A stretch of 64,000 bases of DNA from Pseudoalteromonas rubra. Its GTDB lineage: Bacteria; Pseudomonadota; Gammaproteobacteria; Enterobacterales; Alteromonadaceae. This document shows positions 52,706 through 61,883 of the stretch, in pieces. Every line of letters begins with the position of its first letter. Positions within the stretch are counted from its first letter, which is position 1. The notes beneath the pieces were generated by a model. The model saw only the letters and a program-made list of their open reading frames with translations, was not told the DNA's origin and did no database searches. Location of the stretch: NCBI RefSeq assembly GCF_000967655.1, contig NZ_JXYA01000004.1, positions 62,001 through 126,000 of the forward strand, written 5' to 3'. A program made the position numbers and the translations under genes.

Positions 52706-55700
52706 CCGACTTCGGCGACATCCGGCGGATATTGTTCAAGCAGCCCGCTTGCGCTTAAGGGTTTGGAAAAATAATACCCCTGCATATACTCACAGCCCAA
52801 ATCCCGAAGGAAGCTTACTTGCTGTGCGGTTTCTACGCCTTCGGCGATACACGCCATATGGAGGTTTTGTGCCAGCATATAAATGGTCTTCACGATTGAG
52901 CGGTTATGCGGATGGGTTTCCAAAGTACGAATAAAGCTCTGATCGATTTTGATAATATCGATGGGGAACTGGCTCAGGTAAGTGAGCGACGAATATCCGG
53001 TGCCAAAATCGTCTAGCAGCAGGGTAAAGCCAAATTTCTTGAGCTCGGCCAGCGTTTTTCCGGCTTTGTGCCTGTCTGCCAGAAAACTGTTTTCGGTGAT
53101 CTCAAGCTTGAGCTGGTGATTACTCAGTCCAAACTCTGCCACAATGGTGTTTAATGAAGTGGCAAGGTTGTCGTGCATAATGTGCTGTGGAGAGAGGTTC
53201 AGCGACAAATAAAACGATGCCTGCTGGCGGAAAAACGGCGCCAGCTCCTCAAGTGCATGACGCAGTGCTTGCGTCGTCATTTGTTCGATTAAGCCCACTT
53301 CCTCCGCGATAGGAATGAATTCAGCCGGTGAAATTGCGGTTGACCCCAGTTGCCAGCGCATCAGCAGCTCAACGCCAGTGAGCGTATGATTTGTGGTATT
53401 CACAATCGGTTGATAGTGATTGTAGAACTGATTATCTGCAACCGCTTCTTTGAGTGCCGCTTCGAGACTGAGTTTTCTGCTCAGGTGTGCGTTCATCTCA
53501 CTGGTAAAGAACTTGAAGCTGTTTCTGCCGCTTTGCTTTGCGCTTAGCATAGCGATATCGGCGTTGCGTAAGAGTGCTTCGGCCGTTTGTGCGTCAAAAG
53601 GATAAATGGCCACCCCAACGCTCGCCGAAATACTCATCGAAATACCATCCACTTCGTATTTGGCGCACAGAGTATCGATCATGTGCTGAACCAGCTCGGT
53701 GACTTGGGCGATGTCTTCAAAGGTTTTTACCAGCACAATAAATTCATCACCACTTTGTCGGCCCAAAATGCAGTGCTCACTGAGCACACTGCTGATCCGC
53801 TGGGTCACGGCGATCAGCAGCTGGTCGCCTGCATAGTGGCCGTAAGCATCATTAATGGGTTTAAATTTATCGAGATCGATAAACAACAATGCGCACCCTG
53901 CGTTATGCTTTGATGCGTTATAAATTGCGAATTCAATGTGCTGAAGCATCAGGTTGCGGTTGGGTAAGTCGGTCAGAGCATCGAAGTTGGCGAGGTAACG
54001 CAGCTCACTTTGTGCCTGTTTTTGTTGCGACAGATCCGAGCCGACAATCACCAGAAACTCGATGTCGCCTTGTTCATCCGCAACGGCATTGATGCTCAGC
54101 TGGACCGTGCTCTGTCGCTGTGCATCAAAAGTGATATCAATTTCCTGTTTAATATTCTCTTTAGGCTGGATCTGTCTTAGTGCACCAAGCAACTGAGTCA
54201 GCTGTTGTCGCCCCAGGTGTTTTTTCAGTTTAGACAGAGTCAGCTGCTGTTGAGGGGCTTTACTGCCCAGCCCTAAAGCGGCTGCAAGACTTTGATTGAC
54301 AGACAACAGTTGCAGGTTGCTGTCTAAAATGAGTAACCAGTCCTGAATTTGAGATAAGGCCTGAGAAAACATGGCAGCATTTAGCTGATTGGCTTTTTGC
54401 TCTGTTACATTGCTGTAGATACCGGATGCTCTGAGCGGCTCACCTTGAGCATCCCACTCGCTAACTTTGGCAATATCATGATACCAGAGCCAGCCACGTT
54501 GCTTGGAATGAATACGGTAAGTAATAGAAAGCTGACTGTCGGGCGCAGCCAAAAAGCGTGCCCACTGATGCCTGACCATTTCCTGATCTTGCAGATGCAC
54601 TTTATTAAAAAAAGCGGCAAGGCTGAGCTGCTTACTATGGCCAACATCCTGGGCATTGCCCAGCAGGGTGATTTGCTGAGTCGGGATCTCCATACTCCAC
54701 AACCCACTTTGTGTTTTTTTCAGTGCCAGATCGGTTTGGGCTTTGGCATGCGCCAGCTGCTCGTAGGTCTGGCGTAGCGCGAGTTGTTTACTCTGGTGCT
54801 TACGATAAATAAAGAGCAGCACAGCGCAGGCAAACAATGCATAACTGAGCATGGCAAGTGGGGTATTCCACCAGGCATGTTTAACTTCAAAGTGCAGCTG
54901 GCTCTGGGCGCGCTTTTCATGACTGCCGGGTATGAGCTCTGACAATGTCAGGGTATAGTTTCCGGGTTTTAACGTATTAAAAAACAGATAGTTATTACGG
55001 ACATGCTCGATTTCAACGGAACTTGGTCCAGACAGGCGTGCATGAACAAAGTTACGCCGTTCATTGAAAATATTGAACTGGCTGAACTCAAAGCGAAATC
55101 CCATATCGTCATATTCGAACTGCAAGGTTCCTTCGCGTAATTGCGCCGGGGATGTCAGCACAGGCCTTGACATCAGTTGTAGATTAGAAAACGCGAGCGG
55201 GTTGCGCTCGGGCGGCAGGGTAAAGGCGCTGGGGTTAAACTTCACTGCGCCATTGGGCGTGCCAAACAGTATGTCGCCCGAATGCAATACCTGACTTGCC
55301 CCCAGGTTAAACTCGTTGGTGATCAGACCATTGCGATGGTCAAAATGATCGAGGTGCAATGTGTCCAAATCTAGCGCATAGAGCCCATTTTGGCTGCTGA
55401 TCCAAAGCTTATTGTGCAGATCGCGCTCCAGTTGGTACAAAGTGTTGGTCGCCAGCCCCTGGTTTTCGGTGATGTGTATGATGCGTTGCAGGTTACTTGT
55501 TTCAAGCGCAATCAATCCTATGGTGTTGGTTGCCAGCCAGAGCCTTCCCTGTGAGTCCTGCATCCAGTCATTAACGAGTGGGTAGGCACTGTCAGGCGCT
55601 TGCTCGGCTTGCCACACGGGTGTGAGCTGGTGGTTGCGCCGGTCGTAACTGAGCAGGGCTGTGGCGGTGCTCAGTAGCAGCTCATCAGGTTTTTCTGGTC

Positions 55701-57204
55701 TGGAAGGCAAAAATAACAGGCTTTGCAAATCATCAAGCTGCGCTTCCAGTTCAGTCAGTCTGGTCATTGTTTGTAAAGCAAGGTCGTACAGGAAAATATG
55801 ATGATGGGTGTGAAACAACAGGGTGCGCTGATCCAACATTAACGACCCGACCAGATGGTCGTCACCCGTCATGGCCACCTCTGTGTTAGAGGCTTTAATA
55901 GGTGAAGTTTGCCCGGTCGAGGTATCAAATTGCCGCAACCCGGCTCTGGTATCGAGCAGCAGGATATTGTCGGCCAGGTAAGGCGAGCTATAGATGCGAT
56001 AGACGGCATGACTGCCGTAAGCCGGTTTATGATTTGGGTCACGAAAGTAACTTTGTTGCAGTGCCGGTTGGTGGCCTGCAGAAAAGCGGTGAAGGCCGTC
56101 ATCGCTGCCAAGCCAGAGAGTACCGTCGTCGCTTTGATGTACTGCCCAGATATTATTGTTGAAGTTATTATCCTGAGAAGCGAGCAGCTTGAACCGATAC
56201 GCAGACGTTGGCCAGATAAATACGCCATTATTATTTGACCCAAGCCACAGATTTGCATGTTTATCTAACAACATAACGGGAATGGTATTTTGCGGCGTTA
56301 AGTAACGACTTTCGGTGAACGAGATAAGTGCGGTAGCACTGTGGTCACGGCGATCAAGCAGGTACAAGCCAGTATCTGTGGCCAGGTATTCTCCATAAGG
56401 GCCGCGTTCATGTGCCCAAATATTGAGTTTTGGAACCAGTAAGTAGGCTTGCTCGCTGTTTAGCTCAATGTCATCATTTGGGATAACAAACAGTCCTTCA
56501 ACTGTCCCGACAAGCAGCCCCAGAGCTGAGTCTTGCTTTAGCATCTTCACATTATTGTTGAGCACAGAGCGACTTGTAGAGCCCAAATGGTTAAGTGGGA
56601 AAACCTGGTCGTTTTCAAGCTGAAACAGCCCAGACTCAGAGCCTATGAGCAACGTATTGTGCCATACCAGCAAGGTTCGGATATAAGCCTTGTGGGGGAG
56701 GGTGGCAAGGCGTTTAGAAGCGAGCGTTTTTGCATTGACGGTGTATAACACATTCTCAATCGCAATCACGTAATTGTTCTTGAACTGAGCGACTGCATTG
56801 ACTGCGGCGTCGGGGGCTATGCCCTGGCGCCCACCCTGGTCAAATAACTTCTCCAGCGCAAAAGTGTGGGTGTTGAGTAAAAAGGCACCTGACTGTGCGG
56901 TTGAGATAAAGAGCTGGTTGTCTTCTAACAGCTTGATCAGCAAGATGTCGCTGCCTAAAAGCAGTGACTGGCCCGCAAAGGGGCTGAACTGATTGCCGTC
57001 GTACCGGTTTAGGCCCTGATGGGTGGCTATCCAGATATACCCTTGCTTATCTTGCACCAGGCCAGTTACGCTTGACTGAGAAAGCCCTTCCTGTGTTGAG
57101 AGACGGCTGATCTGATTTGCATAATAGGGATCTGCAACCACCAGATGATGGCACATTAATAATAAAGACAATAATGCTGCTTGTAGCCAGTAGTTCATTC
57201 TCAC
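52702..57204 (-). CDS. Reg_prop/Y_Y_Y sensor with PAS, GGDEF and EAL domains (cyclic-di-GMP)
   Basis: The product is 1500 residues. A signal peptide is followed by Reg_prop propeller blades (~30-690: QGYIWIATHQGLNRYDGNQF, GTLWLGSDDGLHRF), a Y_Y_Y domain (~700-775), one membrane helix (~790-810), two PAS-like segments (~830-1060), GGDEF (~1075-1235, GRQSGDEFIVLV) and EAL (~1250-1495). The diguanylate cyclase signature is SGDEF, a variant compatible with activity. The EAL signature is ELL in TGVELLMRW, with LLLDDFGTGYSSL, IIKIDQSF and IAEGVET intact, so phosphodiesterase activity is likely. It probably turns an external signal into c-di-GMP change. The propeller arrangement matches that of the regulator at 1023. 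Confidence 0.93.
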   Translation of the reverse strand: MRMNYWLQAALLSLLLMCHHLVVADPYYANQISRLSTQEGLSQSSVTGLVQDKQGYIWIATHQGLNRYDGNQFSPFAGQSLLLGSDILLIKLLEDNQLFISTAQSGAFLLNTHTFALEKLFDQGGRQGIAPDAAVNAVAQFKNNYVIAIENVLYTVNAKTLASKRLATLPHKAYIRTLLVWHNTLLIGSESGLFQLENDQVFPLNHLGSTSRSVLNNNVKMLKQDSALGLLVGTVEGLFVIPNDDIELNSEQAYLLVPKLNIWAHERGPYGEYLATDTGLYLLDRRDHSATALISFTESRYLTPQNTIPVMLLDKHANLWLGSNNNGVFIWPTSAYRFKLLASQDNNFNNNIWAVHQSDDGTLWLGSDDGLHRFSAGHQPALQQSYFRDPNHKPAYGSHAVYRIYSSPYLADNILLLDTRAGLRQFDTSTGQTSPIKASNTEVAMTGDDHLVGSLMLDQRTLLFHTHHHIFLYDLALQTMTRLTELEAQLDDLQSLLFLPSRPEKPDELLLSTATALLSYDRRNHQLTPVWQAEQAPDSAYPLVNDWMQDSQGRLWLATNTIGLIALETSNLQRIIHITENQGLATNTLYQLERDLHNKLWISSQNGLYALDLDTLHLDHFDHRNGLITNEFNLGASQVLHSGDILFGTPNGAVKFNPSAFTLPPERNPLAFSNLQLMSRPVLTSPAQLREGTLQFEYDDMGFRFEFSQFNIFNERRNFVHARLSGPSSVEIEHVRNNYLFFNTLKPGNYTLTLSELIPGSHEKRAQSQLHFEVKHAWWNTPLAMLSYALFACAVLLFIYRKHQSKQLALRQTYEQLAHAKAQTDLALKKTQSGLWSMEIPTQQITLLGNAQDVGHSKQLSLAAFFNKVHLQDQEMVRHQWARFLAAPDSQLSITYRIHSKQRGWLWYHDIAKVSEWDAQGEPLRASGIYSNVTEQKANQLNAAMFSQALSQIQDWLLILDSNLQLLSVNQSLAAALGLGSKAPQQQLTLSKLKKHLGRQQLTQLLGALRQIQPKENIKQEIDITFDAQRQSTVQLSINAVADEQGDIEFLVIVGSDLSQQKQAQSELRYLANFDALTDLPNRNLMLQHIEFAIYNASKHNAGCALLFIDLDKFKPINDAYGHYAGDQLLIAVTQRISSVLSEHCILGRQSGDEFIVLVKTFEDIAQVTELVQHMIDTLCAKYEVDGISMSISASVGVAIYPFDAQTAEALLRNADIAMLSAKQSGRNSFKFFTSEMNAHLSRKLSLEAALKEAVADNQFYNHYQPIVNTTNHTLTGVELLMRWQLGSTAISPAEFIPIAEEVGLIEQMTTQALRHALEELAPFFRQQASFYLSLNLSPQHIMHDNLATSLNTIVAEFGLSNHQLKLEITENSFLADRHKAGKTLAELKKFGFTLLLDDFGTGYSSLTYLSQFPIDIIKIDQSFIRTLETHPHNRSIVKTIYMLAQNLHMACIAEGVETAQQVSFLRDLGCEYMQGYYFSKPLSASGLLEQYPPDVAEVG

Positions 57205-57528
57205 GTTCCCAGGCGCACAACAGAGAACAGTCCTTTGACGCTTTGTGCAGTCATAGTCGCTGAGGCATGCATTGCTCAGATTAAACTAATTATATCAATT
57301 TATAAGCCGCTCTGAACTAGATTTGGAAAAAATGTACCCAATGACTAATTTTTAGGTAAAAATAGCTAACCGGGGCAAAAGCCTAAGCCTTTGAACTAGA
57401 AGGTGTTAGAAAAGCCCAAGCAATGCAACTACGAATTATTCTCATTATTTCTGTTTTTGTTGTTGATAACCATTTTTGTTTAGATTAAACTTATCTGCAG
57501 TTAAGGTTATTGAGAATGGTTTTCAGTT
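57205..57528. promoter_or_regulatory. Divergent region with Fur-box-like sites upstream of bfd
   Basis: This 324-base region separates the c-di-GMP gene and bfd. ATTATTCTCATT at 57435-57446 is exactly repeated at 58828-58839 upstream of the bacterioferritin genes and resembles half of a Fur box. TGAGAATGGTTTTCA at 57511-57525, next to the bfd start, is a second Fur-like element. Iron repression of bfd is inferred. Confidence 0.55.
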
Positions 57529-57723
57529 ATGTATATCTGCATTTGCCACGGTGTGACGGATAAAAAAATCGCCGAGTCTATTGATGATGGCGCAAGGTCT
57601 ATGCGTGATTTGAGCAAAGAGCTGGGTGTAGGTTCTCAGTGCGGTAAGTGCTGTAACTGTGCGAAGAAAATACTGAATGAAAAGCTTATCGACATCGTTG
57701 ATGTTACAGAGCAGGTTGCTTAA
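57529..57723 (+). CDS. bfd: Bacterioferritin-associated ferredoxin
   Basis: The product is 64 residues, the normal size. The four cluster cysteines are in MYICICHGVTDKKIAES and SQCGKCCNCAKKIL (pattern CxC...CxxC with a neighbouring Cys), as in E. coli Bfd. The protein binds a [2Fe-2S] cluster and passes electrons to bacterioferritin to release stored iron. The converging bfr pair lies 60 bases away, sharing a terminator, and Fur-like sites precede the gene, fitting induction under iron limitation. Confidence 0.95.
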   Translation: MYICICHGVTDKKIAESIDDGARSMRDLSKELGVGSQCGKCCNCAKKILNEKLIDIVDVTEQVA

Positions 57724-57751
57724 CCCCTCACTGTATTAAATACACATTCTC

Positions 57752-57779
57752 AAAAAAAAGGGCTTTTCAGCCCTTTTTT
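57752..57779. terminator. Bidirectional terminator between bfd and bfr
   Basis: GGGCT-TTTC-AGCCC is flanked by eight A's and six T's, giving a symmetric terminator for the converging bfd and bfr transcripts. Confidence 0.9.
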
Positions 57780-57783
57780 AGTA

Positions 57784-58248
57784 TCACATCTGAGTCTGCA
57801 AATAGTTTTCGATGCCAGTCACCTTGATAAGGTGTTGCTGAGTTTCCAGCCAGTCAATTTGTTCTTCCTGCTCGTTGAGGATATTGTCCAGCGCTTCGCG
57901 ACTGATGTAGTCCTGCTTTTCTTCACACAAAGCAATGGCGTCTACCAGGTCACCCAAAGATGCCTGTTCGAATGCCATATTGGCAGCAATCATTTCCTCG
58001 CTGTTTTCGCCAATCTTGAGTCTGCCCAGGTCCTGCAAGTTAGGCAGGCCTTCCAGAAACAGAATGCGCTCAATCAGGCGGTCAGCATTTTTCATTTTCT
58101 GGATAGACGTTTTATAGTCTGCTTTGTCAAGCTTTGCAAAACCAAAATCCTTAAACATACGGGCGTGCAGGAAGTATTGGTTAATACCCACCAACTCGTT
58201 TGCCAATACGGTGTTCAGTGCACTAATAACAGCTTTATCGCCTTTCAT
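57784..58248 (-). CDS. bfr: Bacterioferritin, haem-type subunit lacking ferroxidase residues
   Basis: The product is 154 residues, close to E. coli Bfr (MKGDKAVISALNTVLANELV, ERILFLEGLPNLQDLG). The haem-ligand Met52 is present (QKMKNAD). The di-iron site is broken: Glu51 is Lys, His54 is Asn, Glu127 is Gln and His130 is Gln, with Glu18 and Glu94 retained. So this subunit can bind haem but should not oxidise iron by itself. It follows the partner gene by nine bases on the same strand and almost certainly co-assembles with it in a mixed 24-mer. Confidence 0.94.
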   Translation of the reverse strand: MKGDKAVISALNTVLANELVGINQYFLHARMFKDFGFAKLDKADYKTSIQKMKNADRLIERILFLEGLPNLQDLGRLKIGENSEEMIAANMAFEQASLGDLVDAIALCEEKQDYISREALDNILNEQEEQIDWLETQQHLIKVTGIENYLQTQM

Positions 58249-58257
58249 AATGACCCC

Positions 58258-58728
58258 TTATGCCAACTGAGATTGCAGATAGTTCTGGATGCCGATTTTG
58301 TCAATCAAGCCGATTTGCTGCTCCAACCAGTAAACATGGTCTTCTTCGGTATCAAACAGCAGTTTTTCAAGTACCGCGCGTGACTGGTAATCTTGTTCTT
58401 GTTCGCAGATCTTGATCGCGTGCTTAACGCTTTCAACCACTTCCAGCTCTAGCTTAAGGTCGTTTTCCATCATTGACTTAACGTCGCTGCCGATAAGCAG
58501 GTCGCGGCGTTTGGTCATGTTAGGGACACCTTCAAGGAACAAGATACGCTTGATGAGCCAGTCTGCGTGTGTGGTTTCTTCTTCCATTTCGTGGTTAAGA
58601 CGCTCATAAAGTTTGTTCAGTCCCCAGTCGTCATACATGCGGGAGTGAATAAAGTACTGATCAATTGCTGCCAGCTCATTGGCCAGTAGTGCGTTGAATG
58701 CATCAATTACCTGTTGCTTGCCTTGCAT
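58258..58728 (-). CDS. bfr: Bacterioferritin, ferroxidase-type subunit lacking the haem Met
   Basis: The product is 156 residues from ATG 58728 (GAGGTGACACTT upstream; the ORF could begin further out but lacks a site there). Di-iron residues are all present: Glu18, Tyr25, Glu51, His54, Glu94 and the EEDH equivalents of Glu127 and His130. Met52 of the haem site is Thr. So this subunit oxidises iron but should not bind haem in the usual way. It is first in the operon with the haem-type subunit. A Fur-like 12-mer lies 100 bases upstream at 58828-58839. Confidence 0.94.
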   Translation of the reverse strand: MQGKQQVIDAFNALLANELAAIDQYFIHSRMYDDWGLNKLYERLNHEMEEETTHADWLIKRILFLEGVPNMTKRRDLLIGSDVKSMMENDLKLELEVVESVKHAIKICEQEQDYQSRAVLEKLLFDTEEDHVYWLEQQIGLIDKIGIQNYLQSQLA

Positions 58729-59067
58729 AAGTGTCACCTCAATTCTTTCTAAATTGACGCCAGTGTACGTATTTAATTTCACGTGTCAACAAAAAATCTA
58801 TATAAATCAACATATTAACAAGTGATTATTATTCTCATTTCAGTTCAGTTTTTGGACTTTAAATAGCAATCAGATGCAATAGGCGAGCGGCAGAGCTGAT
58901 CCTGCCTGCTGGGAGAGGGGACGGTATTATAGTGCGCCCGGTCATCATTATAAATCGCGCATAATCGCTACGACATCAGCTGAACCCTGTATATTGGGTT
59001 CCGAATATGGCCAGTATCTGGGCCTATTTGGTTTATACTGGGTTCGGGTCACACACAAGAGTAAAGT
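58729..59067. promoter_or_regulatory. Divergent promoter region of bfr and ada/alkA with repeats
   Basis: On the bfr side, ATTATTCTCATT (58828-58839) matches the element upstream of bfd. On the repair-gene side, TATATTGGGTTCCG (58990-59003) and TATACTGGGTTCGG (59034-59047) are direct repeats 44 bases apart, the second ending 20 bases before the ATG. GAACCC (58982-58987) and GGGTTC (58996-59001) form an inverted repeat. They could be operators for the Ada-type regulator, but no activity is known. Confidence 0.5.
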
Positions 59068-60426
59068 ATGTTTACCTCAGAAGTTTGCGAAAAGGCACGA
59101 AAAAGCAGAGATGCGCGGTTTGATGGGTTATTTTATGTGGCGGTGAAAAGCACCGGCATTTACTGTCGCCCAATTTGCCCTGCACCGGCGGCAAAAGAAC
59201 ACAACGTAGTGTATTATCAGCACGGGCATTCGGCTGCCCAGGCTGGCTTCAGGCCTTGTATTCGTTGCCGGCCAGATAGTGCACCAGGCAGTTATGCCTG
59301 GCTGGGCACGCAAACCACGGCGGTTCGGGCAAAGCGCATGATAGACAATGGCTTTCTAAGCAGTGCCTGTGTTGAGCAGCTGGCCGACAAACTGGGGATC
59401 ACGGCACGTTATCTGGGAAAACTATTTCAGCAGTATTATGGCATAGCGCCTAAACAATATGCTTTGTTCAAACAGTGCGATCTGGCCAAGCAATTGTTGC
59501 AGCAAACGGCCTTGCCGGTAACTCAGGTTGCCTATGCCTGTGGGTTTAACTCTCAGCGCCGTTTTAACGACGCATTCAGCCGGCTATATCAGATAACACC
59601 ATCCAGTTTACGTCGCGGGGCAGAGGCTAATCGCCAGATTGAGTTGATGATGGCGTTTCGCCCGCCTTACAACTGGCATTTGCTTAGGGAATTTTTAGCA
59701 CACCGACTGGTTAGGGGACTGGAATGGTTAGACGACACCAGCTACGGTCGTAACTTTACGCTGGGCGAGTATCAGGGGCGTTTTAGCGCGTACTTTGAAG
59801 GCGAGCAGAATCGTTTCAGAGTATTGATTGAAATGAATGACCTGAAAGGTTTGCCTCTGGTGGTGAGTAATATTCGCCGCATTTTAGACCTGGATGCAGA
59901 CGCCGTGTTTATCAATGCACATTTGCAGCAGCATTGCGATGGGATAGTGCTGCAAGAGGGGCTCAGGTTACCTGGGATCTGGACACCGTTTGAGGCCGGC
60001 ATACGTGCCATACTCGGGCAGCAAATCAGCGTGGTGGCGGCTAAGAACCTGATGATCCAGCTGGTTGAAGCACTGGGTGAGCCACTGCAAGATGGCACCT
60101 ATCAGTTTCCCGGTCCTGCTGCGATAGCGGCATCTGAGCTGGCTTTTTTTAAAATGCCTGAGCGTCGTAAACAGGCTATCATCGCGCTGGCACAGCATTA
60201 TGTGAATGCGCCGGATTGCGCCCCTGAGTCCTGGCTGGCAATCAAAGGCATAGGCCCCTGGACTGTCGATTACGCCAAAATGCGCGGCCTGAGCGCGCCG
60301 GATATTTATCTGGGTGGTGATTTGGGCGTGCAAAAAGCGATTGATAAGGTCGGACAGATAGATGAACCCGGCTGTGCCCCATTCAGAAGTTATCTGACTT
60401 TTCATTTATGGCAACAACTGGCATAG
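59068..60426 (+). CDS. Ada-AlkA fusion: methyl-phosphotriester sensor, AraC domain and 3-methyladenine DNA glycosylase
   Basis: The product is 452 residues with three parts. Residues ~1-80 are an Ada zinc domain with four Cys (GIYCRPICPAP, FRPCIRCRP), whose Cys accepts methyl groups from DNA phosphotriesters. Residues ~90-185 are an AraC-type DNA-binding domain (LADKLGITARYLGKLFQQYY, VTQVAYACGFNSQRRFNDAF). Residues ~190-450 are AlkA-type, with the helix-hairpin-helix LAIKGIGPWTVDYAKMRGLS and catalytic Asp in YLGGDLGVQKAI. It excises alkylated bases and probably senses damage and switches on the pair. The next gene, ogt, starts 27 bases later. Confidence 0.93.
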   Translation: MFTSEVCEKARKSRDARFDGLFYVAVKSTGIYCRPICPAPAAKEHNVVYYQHGHSAAQAGFRPCIRCRPDSAPGSYAWLGTQTTAVRAKRMIDNGFLSSACVEQLADKLGITARYLGKLFQQYYGIAPKQYALFKQCDLAKQLLQQTALPVTQVAYACGFNSQRRFNDAFSRLYQITPSSLRRGAEANRQIELMMAFRPPYNWHLLREFLAHRLVRGLEWLDDTSYGRNFTLGEYQGRFSAYFEGEQNRFRVLIEMNDLKGLPLVVSNIRRILDLDADAVFINAHLQQHCDGIVLQEGLRLPGIWTPFEAGIRAILGQQISVVAAKNLMIQLVEALGEPLQDGTYQFPGPAAIAASELAFFKMPERRKQAIIALAQHYVNAPDCAPESWLAIKGIGPWTVDYAKMRGLSAPDIYLGGDLGVQKAIDKVGQIDEPGCAPFRSYLTFHLWQQLA

Positions 60427-60453
60427 ACACGTATTCATGCAAAGGAGTAAATT

Positions 60454-60918
60454 ATGAAAATTCAAACTGTTTTGGCAAGTCCCGTTGGCGATATAACCAT
60501 ACAGGCAAGCGATAAAGGGCTAAGTTATGTGGGTTTTGCGCCGAAATCTCAGTACCCAGAGGGGAGCAATACACACCTGCAACGTGCCTGCGCGCAATTG
60601 ACGGAGTACTTTGACGGACAACGGACGAGTTTTGATGTGGCACTGGACACGCAGGGGACACCTTTTCAGCAATCGGTTTGGCAGTTATTGTGCCAGATCC
60701 CGTTTGGTGAGACGAACACCTACGGCTGGATGGCAAATATGCTCAATAATCCGAAGGCCGTAAGGGCGGTTGGCTCTGCCAATGGTCAAAACCCAATCAG
60801 CATTATCGTCCCTTGTCATCGTATAATTGGTGCAAACGGCAAGCTGACAGGCTATGCAGGCGGGTTGGCGAGAAAGTCCTGGCTGTTAGCCCATGAAGGG
60901 ATAAAAATTACCCACTAA
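60454..60918 (+). CDS. ogt: Methylated-DNA-protein-cysteine S-methyltransferase
   Basis: The product is 154 residues. The acceptor Cys is in IIVPCHRIIGANGKL, followed by LTGYAGGLARKSWLLAHEG; GTPFQQSVWQLLCQIPFGET precedes it. The protein removes alkyl groups from O6-alkylguanine by transferring them to its own Cys, once only. AAAGGAG precedes the ATG, and the gene is in operon with the Ada-AlkA fusion, giving a complete alkylation-repair pair. Whether it is orthologous to Ogt or to the C-terminal half of Ada cannot be decided here. Confidence 0.94.
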   Translation: MKIQTVLASPVGDITIQASDKGLSYVGFAPKSQYPEGSNTHLQRACAQLTEYFDGQRTSFDVALDTQGTPFQQSVWQLLCQIPFGETNTYGWMANMLNNPKAVRAVGSANGQNPISIIVPCHRIIGANGKLTGYAGGLARKSWLLAHEGIKITH

Positions 60919-60990
60919 TGTTGGCTCATCATAGCCAAGCCTCCGGGTGGGTTATATAATAAGATAAAGCCCGACTAAAAGTCTGTTTTA

Positions 60991-61821
60991 ATGCGATTTA
61001 CTCTTATCTCTTTGATGTTTTTGCTGGCCTGCTGCCAGGTGGCCGCAAAAGTGTCTGTCAGACTGTGTTACGAAGACAAACATATCCCCCCTTTTTTCCT
61101 GGGTAACGGACTGGATGTGCCACAGGAAAATCCCGGGGCAACCATCGAAATTTTAAGGCAGCTCGAAACTCAGGTCGACGACGTACAGTTTCAGTTTGTG
61201 CGCAAACCCTGGCAGCGCTGCCTGTATGAAATTAAACGCAATCGAGTGGATGCGGTTATCGCCAGCTATCGACCGTCGCGCCAGGATTTTCTTGCTTATC
61301 CTTTGAATGACGATGGCTCACCCGATACACTGAGCTCTATTAGTCGACTGGGTACGTGCCTGGTGGGGATGAGTCAGTTACAAAACGCCATTGCCGAGCA
61401 GGTTTACCCTATCAATTTGGCAGTGCCAAGAGGCTATTCGGTGGCCGAATCGGTAGGCAGCGACAAATACACTATCCTGAATACCGACTCTCAGAGCGAT
61501 GCCTTTGAGCTGGTCCTTAAGGGCAAAGTCCACGGCACCTTTGGGCTATGCCAGGTAGATGGTAAAGCGGTTGCTGCGTTTCCCTATCGCAGGCAGCTTA
61601 AAGCGGTATATCCGCCGCTCGACATCAGCTTTGGTTATCTGACATTTTCTAAACAATTCAGAGCATTGCATGCTCCCACCGCACAGGCCTTGTGGTCTTC
61701 TTTAAGTACCACTGAGCTGCACCATATTTATATCGCTTACATTAACCGGCAAAGCTATCCGGGAGATGCTCAGGATAGTAGCAGACTTCCCGCGCAGGCA
61801 CCCTGGCAGGTATTTGACTAG
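60991..61821 (+). CDS. Periplasmic solute-binding-like protein
   Basis: The product is 276 residues with an N-terminal signal peptide ([20 protein letters not shown]). [18 protein letters not shown] and the [13 protein letters not shown] helix follow the amino-acid-binding family-3 pattern, as does the [19 protein letters not shown] segment. No transporter genes adjoin it, so it is an orphan like the one at 21587. A role in sensing or scavenging is possible; ligand unknown. Two cysteines beside the signal (LLACCQ) might make it a lipoprotein. Confidence 0.7.
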   Translation: MRFTLISLMFLLACCQVAAKVSVRLCYEDKHIPPFFLGNGLDVPQENPGATIEILRQLETQVDDVQFQFVRKPWQRCLYEIKRNRVDAVIASYRPSRQDFLAYPLNDDGSPDTLSSISRLGTCLVGMSQLQNAIAEQVYPINLAVPRGYSVAESVGSDKYTILNTDSQSDAFELVLKGKVHGTFGLCQVDGKAVAAFPYRRQLKAVYPPLDISFGYLTFSKQFRALHAPTAQALWSSLSTTELHHIYIAYINRQSYPGDAQDSSRLPAQAPWQVFD

Positions 61822-61883
61822 GCTGGCTTATTCGACTTAGTTTGGGTAGACTATCGCGAATTTTTTTAGCGGCTGATCAGCAC

